Part shown: positions 8,049-16,802 of the stretch, piece by piece
How the letters are laid out: every line of letters starts with the position of its first letter
How positions within the stretch are numbered: the first letter of the stretch is position 1
Origin: Noviherbaspirillum pedocola
GTDB lineage: Bacteria; Pseudomonadota; Gammaproteobacteria; Burkholderiales; Burkholderiaceae_D
DNA: 64,000 nt
Direction: 5' to 3'
NCBI RefSeq assembly: GCF_016632335.1
Contig: NZ_JAEPBG010000003.1
Location: 62,001 to 126,000, forward strand
The notes under the pieces: model-generated
The model's database searches: none
Seen by the model: the letters and a program-made list of their open reading frames with translations, nothing else
What the model was told of the DNA's origin: nothing
Position numbers and translations under genes: made by a program

Positions 8049-8179
8049 GTGCGCATAAGCACATACCTCTTATACAAATACATTCACACTCGCAAAGTGA
8101 ACGAGCGCTCCATGGCTGAATCCGAGGATTGCCGTTGAGTAGTCTCGAGCCCAGTACCAGTCGCAGAGGGAATACAGCA

Positions 8180-8920
8180 ATGGCCTTTAGCAATACCTTG
8201 TACCAAGCTTTGGGGTATGGATTCCTTTGCACGGCCTCCTTGGCGATAGGGGGCGCAGTGGCCGCCTTCCGGTCGCCGTCAGATACGCTTAGGGGCTACA
8301 TTCAGCACGTAGCAGCGGGCCTCGTCTTCGCCGCCGCCGGTGTCGAAGTGCTACCGGACGTCATGCACCGCGAAAAGCCGCTTGCAGCCGCTATCGGATT
8401 TGCGCTTGGAATCGTCTTGCTACTCGCCATTCGGGCAATGTCAGAACGGCTGGAGAAGAAAGGCAACAGCGGCCCCTGGGCGTTCCTCAGTGTGGTGGTC
8501 GTCGATATCTTTGTCGACGGGCTGCTCATCGGCGTCAGTACCGCTACGCAACGAGGAGCAGGACATCAGGCGTTGTTGGTAACTATCGCGCTTGCCGTTG
8601 AACTGCTTACCCTTGGACTGTCGCTTGCTGTCGAACTGGGACAAGGAGGGACAAGCCGTGCCCGCAGCATCCTCACGACCAGTTTGGTGGCGGTTACTCC
8701 CCTGTTCGGAGCGGTCGCTGGCTACTTCCTCAGCGGTGTGCTGACCGGCGCGTGGATAGAAGGGGTGCTTGCGTTCGCGGTCGCAGCGCTTCTCTATCTG
8801 GCAGCAGAAGAATTGCTGACAGAGGCCCACGAGCTTCCGGAAACCAATGTCGGCACGGCACTTTTCCTCTCGGCATTCCTCGTCATTATGCTGATTGACA
8901 TGGTGACCTCTCCAACCTGA
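8180..8920 (+). CDS. ZIP-family-like metal transporter
   Basis: 246 residues from the ATG at 8180 (GAGGG nine bases upstream). About eight hydrophobic helices. The layout matches ZIP-type permeases: [17 protein letters not shown] in helix 2, [14 protein letters not shown] where ZIPs carry HNxxEG, and [16 protein letters not shown] where they carry HExP. The usual metal-binding histidines of helices 4 and 5 are replaced by Asp and Glu, so the substrate or direction may differ from zinc uptake. It is divergent from crcB and convergent with the RND pump gene. Confidence 0.7.
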   Translation: MAFSNTLYQALGYGFLCTASLAIGGAVAAFRSPSDTLRGYIQHVAAGLVFAAAGVEVLPDVMHREKPLAAAIGFALGIVLLLAIRAMSERLEKKGNSGPWAFLSVVVVDIFVDGLLIGVSTATQRGAGHQALLVTIALAVELLTLGLSLAVELGQGGTSRARSILTTSLVAVTPLFGAVAGYFLSGVLTGAWIEGVLAFAVAALLYLAAEELLTEAHELPETNVGTALFLSAFLVIMLIDMVTSPT

Positions 8921-8979
8921 TAGCGGCTGCCCGTCAAGCGACTACAGCGTGGAAGCGAAGTATGGAGACGCGTGACGGG

Positions 8980-11900
8980 TTAATCGCCATCGACGGCTGT
9001 TGCGCCAAAGCGGCCGAAGCGCAGCGACAACGCGGGCAAGACCAGCAGGTTTAAAAGCGTCGAAGTGAAAAGCCCACCTAGAATAACGATGGCCATCGGC
9101 CCCTCGACTTCATTCCCCGGCTCTCCACTTTGCAGTGCCAGCGGTAATAGGCCGAGGCCGGTCACCAGCGCGGTCATCAGAATGGGTGCGAGGCGCTCAG
9201 TCGCTCCCAGCGTCGCCGTCTCCTCGTTCCATTGATGTCCTTCTTGATGAACCAAGTTCTGGTAATGGGATATGAGCATGATGGAATTACGAAGAGTAAT
9301 GCCGAACAACGTGACGAAACCCACCATGGAGCCCAGGGACATCACGCCACCGGTCGCAAAGACCGTCAGTACGCCGCCAACCAGTGCGAACGGCATGTTG
9401 GCCAAGACAAGAGCCAAGCCACGGGCGCTGCGCAACGCGAGAAAGACGAGAAGACATATCGCGACGGCGGAGATGGCAAAGTACATGATGAGGTCATGCT
9501 GAGCTTGAGCCTGGGCTTGTGCTTCGCCGGTAAAGACAACATGGTAGCCATCCGGAAATTTGACCTCTGAGGCAACGCGCTTTTTCGCCTCGTCCGTGAA
9601 TTGACTCACTGATGCCCCGCTGACTTGCGCGGTCACTGTTTGTAGGCGCTGTCCTCCGTTGTGAAGAATTAGATAGCGGCCGCTGGTCTGGTTGATATCC
9701 GCAAGCTCACCAAGTGGAATGACCGCGCCATCGGCTGTACGCAATGGCAGTTCACCGAGTTGTGTTGGACTGCGGCGTGCATCGCGTTCCAGCAAAACCG
9801 TGACGTTGAAGACCGCATTGCCTTCATATACCTGCGCGATTTCCGCTCCTTGATACGCTGTTTGTATCGCCTCCATCACGTCAAGGGGAGCCAGCCCCCA
9901 ACGTGTCAACTGGTCTTCCCGGAGGCGAATTGTCAATTCCGGAGGGGCAGTGGGCGCCTGCATCATGACCCCTGAGGCCCCGGGGACGCTGTTCAAGGTC
10001 TTGGTAACCTGTCCGGCAAGCCTGTCCAAAACGTCGAGATTAGGTCCGAATATGTTGACGATTACGGGTGCCGTGTAGCCCGAAATTGTTTCCTGTACCC
10101 GCTCGGTAAGAAAGGTCTCGGAAGTAAAGAGAAGTCCAGCGAAGTCTCCAAGCTTCTTGCGAATCGCAGCCTGGGCCTGTTCCTGCTCTTCGGCGCCAAG
10201 GTTAGGCTTCAGGTCGACTTCGAATTCGCTGTACTGTGGGCCAAAGACGTCCACTCCGCGCGCGGTTCTGCCGACGCGCTGCGCGACCGACCTCACGCTA
10301 GGTATTTCCAGCAGCGCACGGCTAACACGCGCACCGACGCGCATGGACTCCTGAACCGATGTGCCGGGAACCGCCTGCATGTGGACAATGAAGTGACCTT
10401 CATGCAGTTCGGGCAGATATTCCCTGCTTAGAAAAGGTAAGGCAATCAATGCCGCACCGAGAAAGCCGCCGAAGGTGAGAAGAGCCAGCGCCCACCGCTG
10501 TTCCACCTTTTTCAGGATGGCGGAATACCGGACCTTCAACCAGCGATAGACGCGTGGCTCTCCCTTGTCCTCGGTATGCCCTGCGAGCATTGTGTAGGAA
10601 AGCGCTGGAGTGAGCGTCAGCGCAACCAGCAGCGACGCCATGATGGCCAGAATATAGGCAATTCCAAGGGGCGCAAACAGCTTACCGGCGACACCTGTGA
10701 GAGTGAGCACCGGAAGAAAAATCGCAGCCACGGTGAAGGTGGCATAGATGACCGCTCCGCGTACCTCGGTAGAGGCATTGACTACGACCTCTATCGGTGA
10801 AAGCGGATTTGGGAGGCGCCGGTTTTCGCGTAGGCGGCGGTAGATATTCTCCACGTCGATGATGGCATCGTCCACGACTTCGCCAAGCGCGATTGCCAGC
10901 CCGCCCAAGGTCATGGTGTTGAGGGGCACTCCGAAATGGTGAAGCACGACGATTGCCGCCAGCAGGGACAGCGGAATGGCACTGACCGAGATAAAGGCTG
11001 TCCGGATATTGAAGAGGAAAAGGAACAGAACGATGATGACCAGTGCGCCGCCCACCAGAAGTGCGTTGCGCAAATGGTCGGTCGACGTCATGATGAAATT
11101 CGCAGGCCGGAACAGGCGCGGATGCAGCTCGATGCCGTCCGCCTCGAGTTGCGGACGCAGTTCCGCTAGTGCCTGTTCCACGTTCTTCGTCACCGATACC
11201 ACGTCGGAACCGTACTGGTTGCTAACCATGAGCACTACGCCTGGCTCGCCCTGGATATTGGCTCCGCTGACGGGCACCTCCTGGCCTGCTATTACCTTGC
11301 CGATGTCGGCAAGTCGCACTACGGAGCCATTTTTTTGCAGCAGTACGACACGCCCGAGTTGTTCGCCGCTCGTGGTCTGCCCAATGGCGTTGAGCACCAA
11401 ACGCTGGTTCGGGGTATCCAGCACGCCAGCGCCCCGAATGCCAGTGGCCCGCTGCGCTGCGCTGACCACGTCGTGTAGGGAGAGACCAAGCCGTATCAGC
11501 TTGTCGGGGTCGACCTGCACCTGATACTGCTTGACTTCACCGCCATAGACACCAACGTCAGAAACTCCCTTGCTGCCCAACAGCCGTGGCTTGACCACCC
11601 AGTCGGCAGCGGTACGCAAGTCCATCAGCGACCGGGTCTTAGACGTCAAGCCAATGCCCAGAACCAGGTTGGAAGACGAACTCAAAGGCGTCATCGTCGG
11701 CTGCCCGACACCGACCGGCAACGAGCCTGCCACCGTGGACAGCTGTTCCGCCGCGATTTGACGAGCGCGATAGATATCCGTTGCCTCGTTGAAGATGAGC
11801 GTGATGACCGACACGCCCTGTATCGACTGCGAGCGCATCGACTCCAACCCTATCGAGCCGCCCAGCACGTTCTCCACACGCCGGGTGACAAGCTGCTCGA

Positions 11901-12081
11901 CCTGTTCAGCGGACAGTCCTGGCGCCTCGGTCTGGATGGTGACCAAGGGGGGCGTGAATTCAGGGAAGACGTCCAAACTGCTTTGTTTGAATGCATAAAC
12001 GCCATACGCAAAGAGCAGGCAGGCGAGCACGAAAATAACGCCGCGCAGGCGGACCGAGAAATTGATGATGGGTGTCAGCAT
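8980..12081 (-). CDS. HME-RND heavy-metal efflux pump, inner membrane permease
   Basis: 1033 residues, CzcA/CusA family: two six-helix membrane halves and two large periplasmic loops, homotrimer, proton-driven. In helix 4 the sequence reads ALGEVVDDAIIDVEN. Compared with CzcA (DFGxxxDGAxxxVEN) the first Asp is absent (Ala398) while E401, D404, D405, D409 and E411 are present, a pattern of an HME subgroup whose metal is not well defined. It is the last gene of an operon with the adaptor (20 bases upstream) and the outer-membrane factor, divergent from a two-component system. Efflux of a divalent metal such as Zn, Co, Cd or Ni is likely. Confidence 0.93.
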   Translation of the reverse strand: MLTPIINFSVRLRGVIFVLACLLFAYGVYAFKQSSLDVFPEFTPPLVTIQTEAPGLSAEQVEQLVTRRVENVLGGSIGLESMRSQSIQGVSVITLIFNEATDIYRARQIAAEQLSTVAGSLPVGVGQPTMTPLSSSSNLVLGIGLTSKTRSLMDLRTAADWVVKPRLLGSKGVSDVGVYGGEVKQYQVQVDPDKLIRLGLSLHDVVSAAQRATGIRGAGVLDTPNQRLVLNAIGQTTSGEQLGRVVLLQKNGSVVRLADIGKVIAGQEVPVSGANIQGEPGVVLMVSNQYGSDVVSVTKNVEQALAELRPQLEADGIELHPRLFRPANFIMTSTDHLRNALLVGGALVIIVLFLFLFNIRTAFISVSAIPLSLLAAIVVLHHFGVPLNTMTLGGLAIALGEVVDDAIIDVENIYRRLRENRRLPNPLSPIEVVVNASTEVRGAVIYATFTVAAIFLPVLTLTGVAGKLFAPLGIAYILAIMASLLVALTLTPALSYTMLAGHTEDKGEPRVYRWLKVRYSAILKKVEQRWALALLTFGGFLGAALIALPFLSREYLPELHEGHFIVHMQAVPGTSVQESMRVGARVSRALLEIPSVRSVAQRVGRTARGVDVFGPQYSEFEVDLKPNLGAEEQEQAQAAIRKKLGDFAGLLFTSETFLTERVQETISGYTAPVIVNIFGPNLDVLDRLAGQVTKTLNSVPGASGVMMQAPTAPPELTIRLREDQLTRWGLAPLDVMEAIQTAYQGAEIAQVYEGNAVFNVTVLLERDARRSPTQLGELPLRTADGAVIPLGELADINQTSGRYLILHNGGQRLQTVTAQVSGASVSQFTDEAKKRVASEVKFPDGYHVVFTGEAQAQAQAQHDLIMYFAISAVAICLLVFLALRSARGLALVLANMPFALVGGVLTVFATGGVMSLGSMVGFVTLFGITLRNSIMLISHYQNLVHQEGHQWNEETATLGATERLAPILMTALVTGLGLLPLALQSGEPGNEVEGPMAIVILGGLFTSTLLNLLVLPALSLRFGRFGATAVDGD

Positions 12082-12100
12082 GTCGATGGGCGCGGCGTGG

Positions 12101-13141
12101 TCAGTCGTTGCTCAGCAGCGAGCGGCTTTCCTCGGAGAGCAGCAGTTGTGCGCCGCGGATGACAACCTGTTCCCCAGCCGTGAATCCGCGGCTTACCAAG
12201 AAATCCCCGTTCCTAGGTATCCCGCCGTTGATGGCGCGGCGCTCAAAAGTCGTCGGTGTTGTCTTTACATAGGCCCATGGTTGCCCTCCATACCAGACAA
12301 TGGCGGGAGCGGGTATGTCCAGTCGGGATTGTTTCTGGCCGCCAATGTATGCGGTCACCCGAGTGCCGGTGGGGAGCGATGCAGCGACCCGGTAGAGATA
12401 GGCTTGCCCTTGGATGTTCGGGTCGGTTTGCGGCGACGGCGACACGAGGTGTGCCTCATGCGCAAACTGGTCGTTTCCGAATAGGGTAAGAGTTTTTGGC
12501 GCCGGTCCCGGCTGCCTGCCCAAAACGATGCGGGCCAGCACCTCCCGTCGAGTAAACAGCGATGCAAGGTCGCGAGACGATGGCGACGCGGTCCATTCCG
12601 CTATCGTTGCACCGAATTGCTGGCGGAGAGTCGCAACGACGGCATCGGCGGCCGCTGCAGCAATCTTTACCTTCGAGGTCGCAGCCGCATCCGCAGCACG
12701 GGCTGCGCCGACGACTTTTTGTGACACATTTTGCTCATCGGCATAAAGCGCGATGACGCGCGCCAGTTCCGCCTTGGTAGTGGCCCGTTCGGTCTTCGCA
12801 GCACTGAGGTCGGAAATAGCTGAAGCGTAACGACCGCTCAGCTCGACCAAGGGCTGCATGTCAATGACTGTGCCATAGACGGCCGGCCCGCCAGTCGCTG
12901 TAGCATCCCCGAGTGCTTGCGCCTGAATGCCACTCCGCTCCTGTGTGGCCTCATTCACTATTAGCGTCATTATTCCGTTCCTCACCTCGATTTTTGTCGA
13001 ACTGGGGACCGGCGCCTCTCGTTCAGCCTCCTTGTTTTGTTCTCCCTTGCTTAACCAATAGCCGCCAAGCAGCAGCAGTGCCAGGATGGTTGGGGAAAGC
13101 AGCAACAGGCCCTTGAGGACGGTTTTTGTTGGTGACTTCAT
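12101..13141 (-). CDS. RND efflux periplasmic adaptor (CzcB-like)
   Basis: 346 residues. One N-terminal anchor helix (LLLLSPTILALLLLGGYWL), then lipoyl/barrel regions (GPAVYGTVIDMQPLVELSGRYASAISDL), a helical hairpin rich in Ala and Glu (about 110-180), and a C-terminal barrel with PAPAIVWYGGQPWAYVKT. It is a membrane fusion protein linking the RND permease with the outer-membrane factor. It overlaps the upstream gene by four bases (ATGA), showing translational coupling. It is rather short for the family and lacks an obvious N-terminal metal-binding extension. Confidence 0.9.
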   Translation of the reverse strand: MKSPTKTVLKGLLLLSPTILALLLLGGYWLSKGEQNKEAEREAPVPSSTKIEVRNGIMTLIVNEATQERSGIQAQALGDATATGGPAVYGTVIDMQPLVELSGRYASAISDLSAAKTERATTKAELARVIALYADEQNVSQKVVGAARAADAAATSKVKIAAAAADAVVATLRQQFGATIAEWTASPSSRDLASLFTRREVLARIVLGRQPGPAPKTLTLFGNDQFAHEAHLVSPSPQTDPNIQGQAYLYRVAASLPTGTRVTAYIGGQKQSRLDIPAPAIVWYGGQPWAYVKTTPTTFERRAINGGIPRNGDFLVSRGFTAGEQVVIRGAQLLLSEESRSLLSND

Positions 13142-14598
13142 TTGGCCAACTCGTTGGGGCGAAAGGAAAGGGGGACTCCGGAAACCGGCCGCTGCATTGC
13201 ATCTTCGATTTTTCCGACTGCCTGCTGTACATGAAATGTCGCATCGAGCATGGCAAGGCGGGCGGCAAGCTCCGCCTTTTGGGCCAGGACCAGGGCCAGC
13301 CGGTCATCCTGCCCCAGTTCCAGTGCGCGCTGGGCAAAGGACAGTTGGCGGCCTTGCACGGCCAGTTGGTGCTCGTTCTGCAGGACCATCCCGCGCGCAG
13401 TATCGTATGCTGCGACCGCGCCGTCAGCGTCGGCAAATGCCTTCGCTTCGATTTTCTTGACCCGCGCTTCTGCTTCAAGCCGCCGACCACGTGCTTCGGC
13501 GATGGGTCCCTGATTTCGGTTGAAGACGGGTAGCTCCAGCCCCGTAAAGTCGAAACCGAGCTTGCGGGCGCCCTGGTCGAAGGTGTATCCGGGCCCAAGA
13601 TGCAGATTCGGATATTGTCTGGCCACCTCGAGCTGAAGCGCGGCCTGGCTGGCTTCATATTGCGCCAAGCTCTCAAGCACATCCGCTCGGTTCAAAAGCG
13701 CCTGCAGCCGGATTTCCTGCGGCGGCAATTCCGGGATAGGCTCACCAAATCCGCTCAAGTCCAGCTCGGCCCCGTCGAGTGCCTGCGCTCGCAGTCCGAG
13801 CACCGTCGCCACCCTGACTTTGGTCGCCGCCATTTCCTGCTGCACGGGCAAGAGCGCATTGCGGTCCTGAATCAGCGAAAGCCGCTGCTGATTGACTTCC
13901 CAGGTCGACGCATATCCCGCCGCAAGGCGCTTTTCCAGCATTGAAACCAGTTTCTGGTCCAGTTCGACCTGCTGTTGCAACAGCCCAGCTCTTTCCGATG
14001 TCGACCAGAGAATGAGGAGTTGCTCACGCAACTGACTTCTGATTCCCCACGCGACATTCGCCACTTGAAGACGGGCGGCGGTGACGAGATGGGCGGCCTC
14101 ATTTACCCGGTAATTTCGCTTGCCGGCCGTTTCAATCGGGATGTCCAGTGCAAACCCGACTATCCATGGAGATTCGCCGGCATTCGGATTCATCGTCCAC
14201 TGCAGGGGAAACTGGAGGACTGGGTTTGGCCGCTGGGCTGCCGTAATCTGGCTACCTTCCGTTGTCCTGAGCTTGGAACGTGCAGCCTCCAAGTCCGGGC
14301 TGAAGAAGAACGCCGCCAGGGTCAGGCTGTCGAGATTCCATCGAAGAGGAGGCCAGGGCGATTCTGGCTTGAGGTGACGGGCCTGGATGAATTCGCGAAG
14401 TTCCGGGGAGCTTAGCGAATGGCTGTTCAAGTCGCGGGCGATGCCTTTGGCAGAAATCGGTTGTGCATCGTAGTGTTGCGTCGCACAGGCTCCAAGAACG
14501 CAGCAAAGCAAAGGCAGGACGAATCTGTGCCGGCGGCGACGTCGGCATTCGTCTACTTGGCGTTGTTTGGGTGGCAATGTTGGGCGCGGAAATATCAT
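13138..14598 (-). CDS. TolC-family outer-membrane efflux lipoprotein (CzcC-like)
   Basis: 486 residues. A basic N-terminus is followed by a hydrophobic stretch ending in the lipobox LGAC, so it is probably a lipoprotein. Two outer-membrane efflux repeats follow, with long amphipathic helices (for example ELREQLLILWSTSERAGLLQQQVELDQKLVSMLEKRL split across the first hairpin). It forms the trimeric outer-membrane duct of the RND pump and is the first gene of the operon, facing the response regulator gene across a 180-base control region. Confidence 0.9.
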   Translation of the reverse strand: MIFPRPTLPPKQRQVDECRRRRRHRFVLPLLCCVLGACATQHYDAQPISAKGIARDLNSHSLSSPELREFIQARHLKPESPWPPLRWNLDSLTLAAFFFSPDLEAARSKLRTTEGSQITAAQRPNPVLQFPLQWTMNPNAGESPWIVGFALDIPIETAGKRNYRVNEAAHLVTAARLQVANVAWGIRSQLREQLLILWSTSERAGLLQQQVELDQKLVSMLEKRLAAGYASTWEVNQQRLSLIQDRNALLPVQQEMAATKVRVATVLGLRAQALDGAELDLSGFGEPIPELPPQEIRLQALLNRADVLESLAQYEASQAALQLEVARQYPNLHLGPGYTFDQGARKLGFDFTGLELPVFNRNQGPIAEARGRRLEAEARVKKIEAKAFADADGAVAAYDTARGMVLQNEHQLAVQGRQLSFAQRALELGQDDRLALVLAQKAELAARLAMLDATFHVQQAVGKIEDAMQRPVSGVPLSFRPNELAK

Positions 14599-14623
14599 GG
14601 CGCCACAACGCTATCGGCCGAAA

Positions 14624-14722
14624 CTTAGGAAATGCTTAGAAGGAGGGTGTCGTTGATATCGTTCAGCCATGGAAATATAGGGGGGGACACGTAGCAAACG
14701 CGACGCGCTAAGGCTTTGCTAA
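14624..14722. promoter_or_regulatory. Candidate response-regulator boxes between efflux operon and two-component genes
   Basis: CTTAG-6-CTTAG at 14624-14639 and its mirror CTAAG-6-CTAAG at 14707-14722 flank the intergenic region. The 11-base period of the half-sites is what OmpR/CzcR-type dimers bind, and one copy faces each divergent transcription unit. Binding is inferred. Confidence 0.6.
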
Positions 14723-14777
14723 GTTTGGGGTGAGAGTTTTAGGCTAATTGCTGACCAGTATTGGGAAACTGCGAGAG

Positions 14778-15440
14778 ATGAGAATCTTGTTGGTGGAAGA
14801 CGACCCGCACATCGGCGATGCCGTGTGCCAAGCATTGCGGGATGCGTGCTACACCGTTGACTGGGCGACCGACGGGCGGGCAGCCTTGACGGCGGCTACG
14901 ACGGAAAACTATGCAGTCGTCATGCTCGACCTGGGGCTTCCGGAACTGGATGGATTGAAGGTATTGCGAGAACTTAGAGCCCACGGAAGCCGCGTGCCCG
15001 TTCTGGTCATCACAGCACGCCATGCAGTGGAAGACCGCATTGCCGGCCTGGACTTGGGCGCGGACGATTACCTGGTGAAGCCTTTCCATGTCGGTGAACT
15101 TCTCGCTCGAGTGCGCGCGCTTGCACGGCGCCAAGGACCGGACGTACCGCCGGTGCTACAGAACGGTAGCCTGTCGCTGGACCCTGCTACCCACGAGGTC
15201 TGGTACCAGGGCACGCAGCAGCAGTTGTCCGCGCGCGAGTTCGCCGTGCTCTACGAATTCCTCCGTCGGCCCGGCATCATTCTTTCCCGCAGTGACCTGG
15301 AGCAGCGTATCTATGGTTGGAATGAAGAAGTCGAAAGTAATGCGGTCGAATTCCTCATCCACAGTCTGAGGAAAAAGCTCGACAGCAGCGTCATTAGGAA
15401 CATAAGGGGCGTCGGATGGATGATTCCAAAGGTACAGTGA
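14778..15440 (+). CDS. OmpR-family response regulator (CzcR/QseB-like)
   Basis: 220 residues from the ATG at 14778 (MRILLVEDDPHIGDAV). Receiver domain about 1-118 with acidic pocket ED at 7-8, phospho-acceptor Asp in VVMLDLGLPELDG, and conserved Thr/Lys in VITAR and LVKPF. A winged-helix DNA-binding domain (about 125-220, RSDLEQRIYGW...SNAVEFLIHSLRKKL) follows. It is divergent from the efflux operon and overlaps its sensor kinase gene, so it most likely activates the pump in response to periplasmic metal. Confidence 0.93.
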   Translation: MRILLVEDDPHIGDAVCQALRDACYTVDWATDGRAALTAATTENYAVVMLDLGLPELDGLKVLRELRAHGSRVPVLVITARHAVEDRIAGLDLGADDYLVKPFHVGELLARVRALARRQGPDVPPVLQNGSLSLDPATHEVWYQGTQQQLSAREFAVLYEFLRRPGIILSRSDLEQRIYGWNEEVESNAVEFLIHSLRKKLDSSVIRNIRGVGWMIPKVQ

Positions 15441-16801
15441 ACCGGTCCCTGCTATGGCTGCTATCCGTTTCGATATGCGGGACGATTCTCGTCGTCGGCA
15501 TTTTCGGCGCGCTGGCTTCGTTTTGGTTTGCTTTCGAAGAAGTGCGAGACCTTCAGGACGACGAGTTGCGGGAAATTGCTCAGCTGGTGTCACTGGGTGA
15601 CAAAGACGCAATTTCTTCAGAGGCACATCCACCAGTCGATGATGAGCCGGAAATGCGGGTCTGGGTGATTCGCATGACAAAGGCAGGAGGGAACATCGCG
15701 ACGCCAGACCTATCGCTTTCCCTGCCGCCTAATCTTTCGGATGGCTTGCACACGGTCGACTCGAAGGGCGAGTCCTGGCGTCTCTATGTCAGGACGTTGA
15801 ATGAAGGTTATGGCCTTGCAGTCGCCCAGCGGACTTCCGCAAGAGACGAAATTGCCAGGGATAGCGCGCTCCGTACCTTGACTCCGTTCCTGTTGGTCAT
15901 TCCAATCTTGATTGTTCTGGCTGGGTTCCTCATCCGGTTTTTGCTTCGCAAGGTCGGCGAGGTATCGGAGGAAGTCGATAAAAGGGACGATACGGACCTC
16001 GCGCCGCTTTCTCTTCAAGGCGTGCCGGCCGAAATCGTTCCCTTTGTTACGGCAACCAATCGATTGCTTGACCGCGTCAAGGAAGCGCTGCAACAACAAC
16101 GGCACTTCGTAGCAGATGCGGCGCATGAGCTGCGCTCCCCAGTAACAGCGATGACCCTGCAACTGGAAAACGCGATGGCGACCGGCGCAATTCCCGGCAC
16201 CTTGGCCAGCCGTCTCGCTCCACTAGGGGTGAGTCTTGAGCGCATGCGCGAGTTGGTCGAGCAACTGCTTCTGTTGGCCAAGTTGGAGGCTGGCGCGCCG
16301 GTGAACTACCAGAGGATGGATGGAAGGAACGTTGTTGTGGAAGCCTTGGGCGAAATATTCCCTCTTGCCGATTCCCGGAATGTCGACCTGGGTCTGGTAA
16401 TCGGCGAGGAGCTGGGGCTCTATGGAAGCGAGCATGATTTTCGGACGCTCGTCAGAAATGCCATCCAAAACGCTGTGCTGTATACGCCGCCCGGTGGCAA
16501 GGTTGACGTTCGCCTCTATCGTGATGCAAACAATGCCGTCTTGGAAGTTGAGGATAGCGGGCCGGGTATTCCGGAAGAGCTGATGTCGCGAGTCTTTGAC
16601 GCGTTCTACCGAATAGTGGGCTCCGCACAGCCGGGAAGCGGGCTTGGGCTGGCAATCGTACGCAGTGCTGCCAAGCGTTTAGGCGGCGAGGTCTCGCTTG
16701 AGAACATCCGGGCGGATGGCAAGACCGGGCTGCGGTTTGTCTACCGGCAGCAGGTAACTGGAGAATCCATTGTTCCCAGGATGGCTGCTGCGAAGATTTA
16801 A
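15416..16801 (+). CDS. Sensor histidine kinase of the efflux two-component system
   Basis: 461 residues. Helix 1 (about 10-38), a short periplasmic sensor (about 40-140), helix 2 (LTPFLLVIPILIVLAGFLI, about 150-170), a HAMP-like linker, the H-box FVADAAHELRSPV, the N-box RNAIQNAVLYTPPGG, and G-boxes DSGPGIPEE and GSGLGLAI. The ATG at 15416 has AAGGGG six bases upstream and overlaps the regulator by 25 bases; a GTG at 15437 forming a GTGA overlap is an alternative. It should phosphorylate the adjacent OmpR-type regulator. Confidence 0.92.
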   Translation: MDDSKGTVNRSLLWLLSVSICGTILVVGIFGALASFWFAFEEVRDLQDDELREIAQLVSLGDKDAISSEAHPPVDDEPEMRVWVIRMTKAGGNIATPDLSLSLPPNLSDGLHTVDSKGESWRLYVRTLNEGYGLAVAQRTSARDEIARDSALRTLTPFLLVIPILIVLAGFLIRFLLRKVGEVSEEVDKRDDTDLAPLSLQGVPAEIVPFVTATNRLLDRVKEALQQQRHFVADAAHELRSPVTAMTLQLENAMATGAIPGTLASRLAPLGVSLERMRELVEQLLLLAKLEAGAPVNYQRMDGRNVVVEALGEIFPLADSRNVDLGLVIGEELGLYGSEHDFRTLVRNAIQNAVLYTPPGGKVDVRLYRDANNAVLEVEDSGPGIPEELMSRVFDAFYRIVGSAQPGSGLGLAIVRSAAKRLGGEVSLENIRADGKTGLRFVYRQQVTGESIVPRMAAAKI

Positions 16802-16802
16802 T

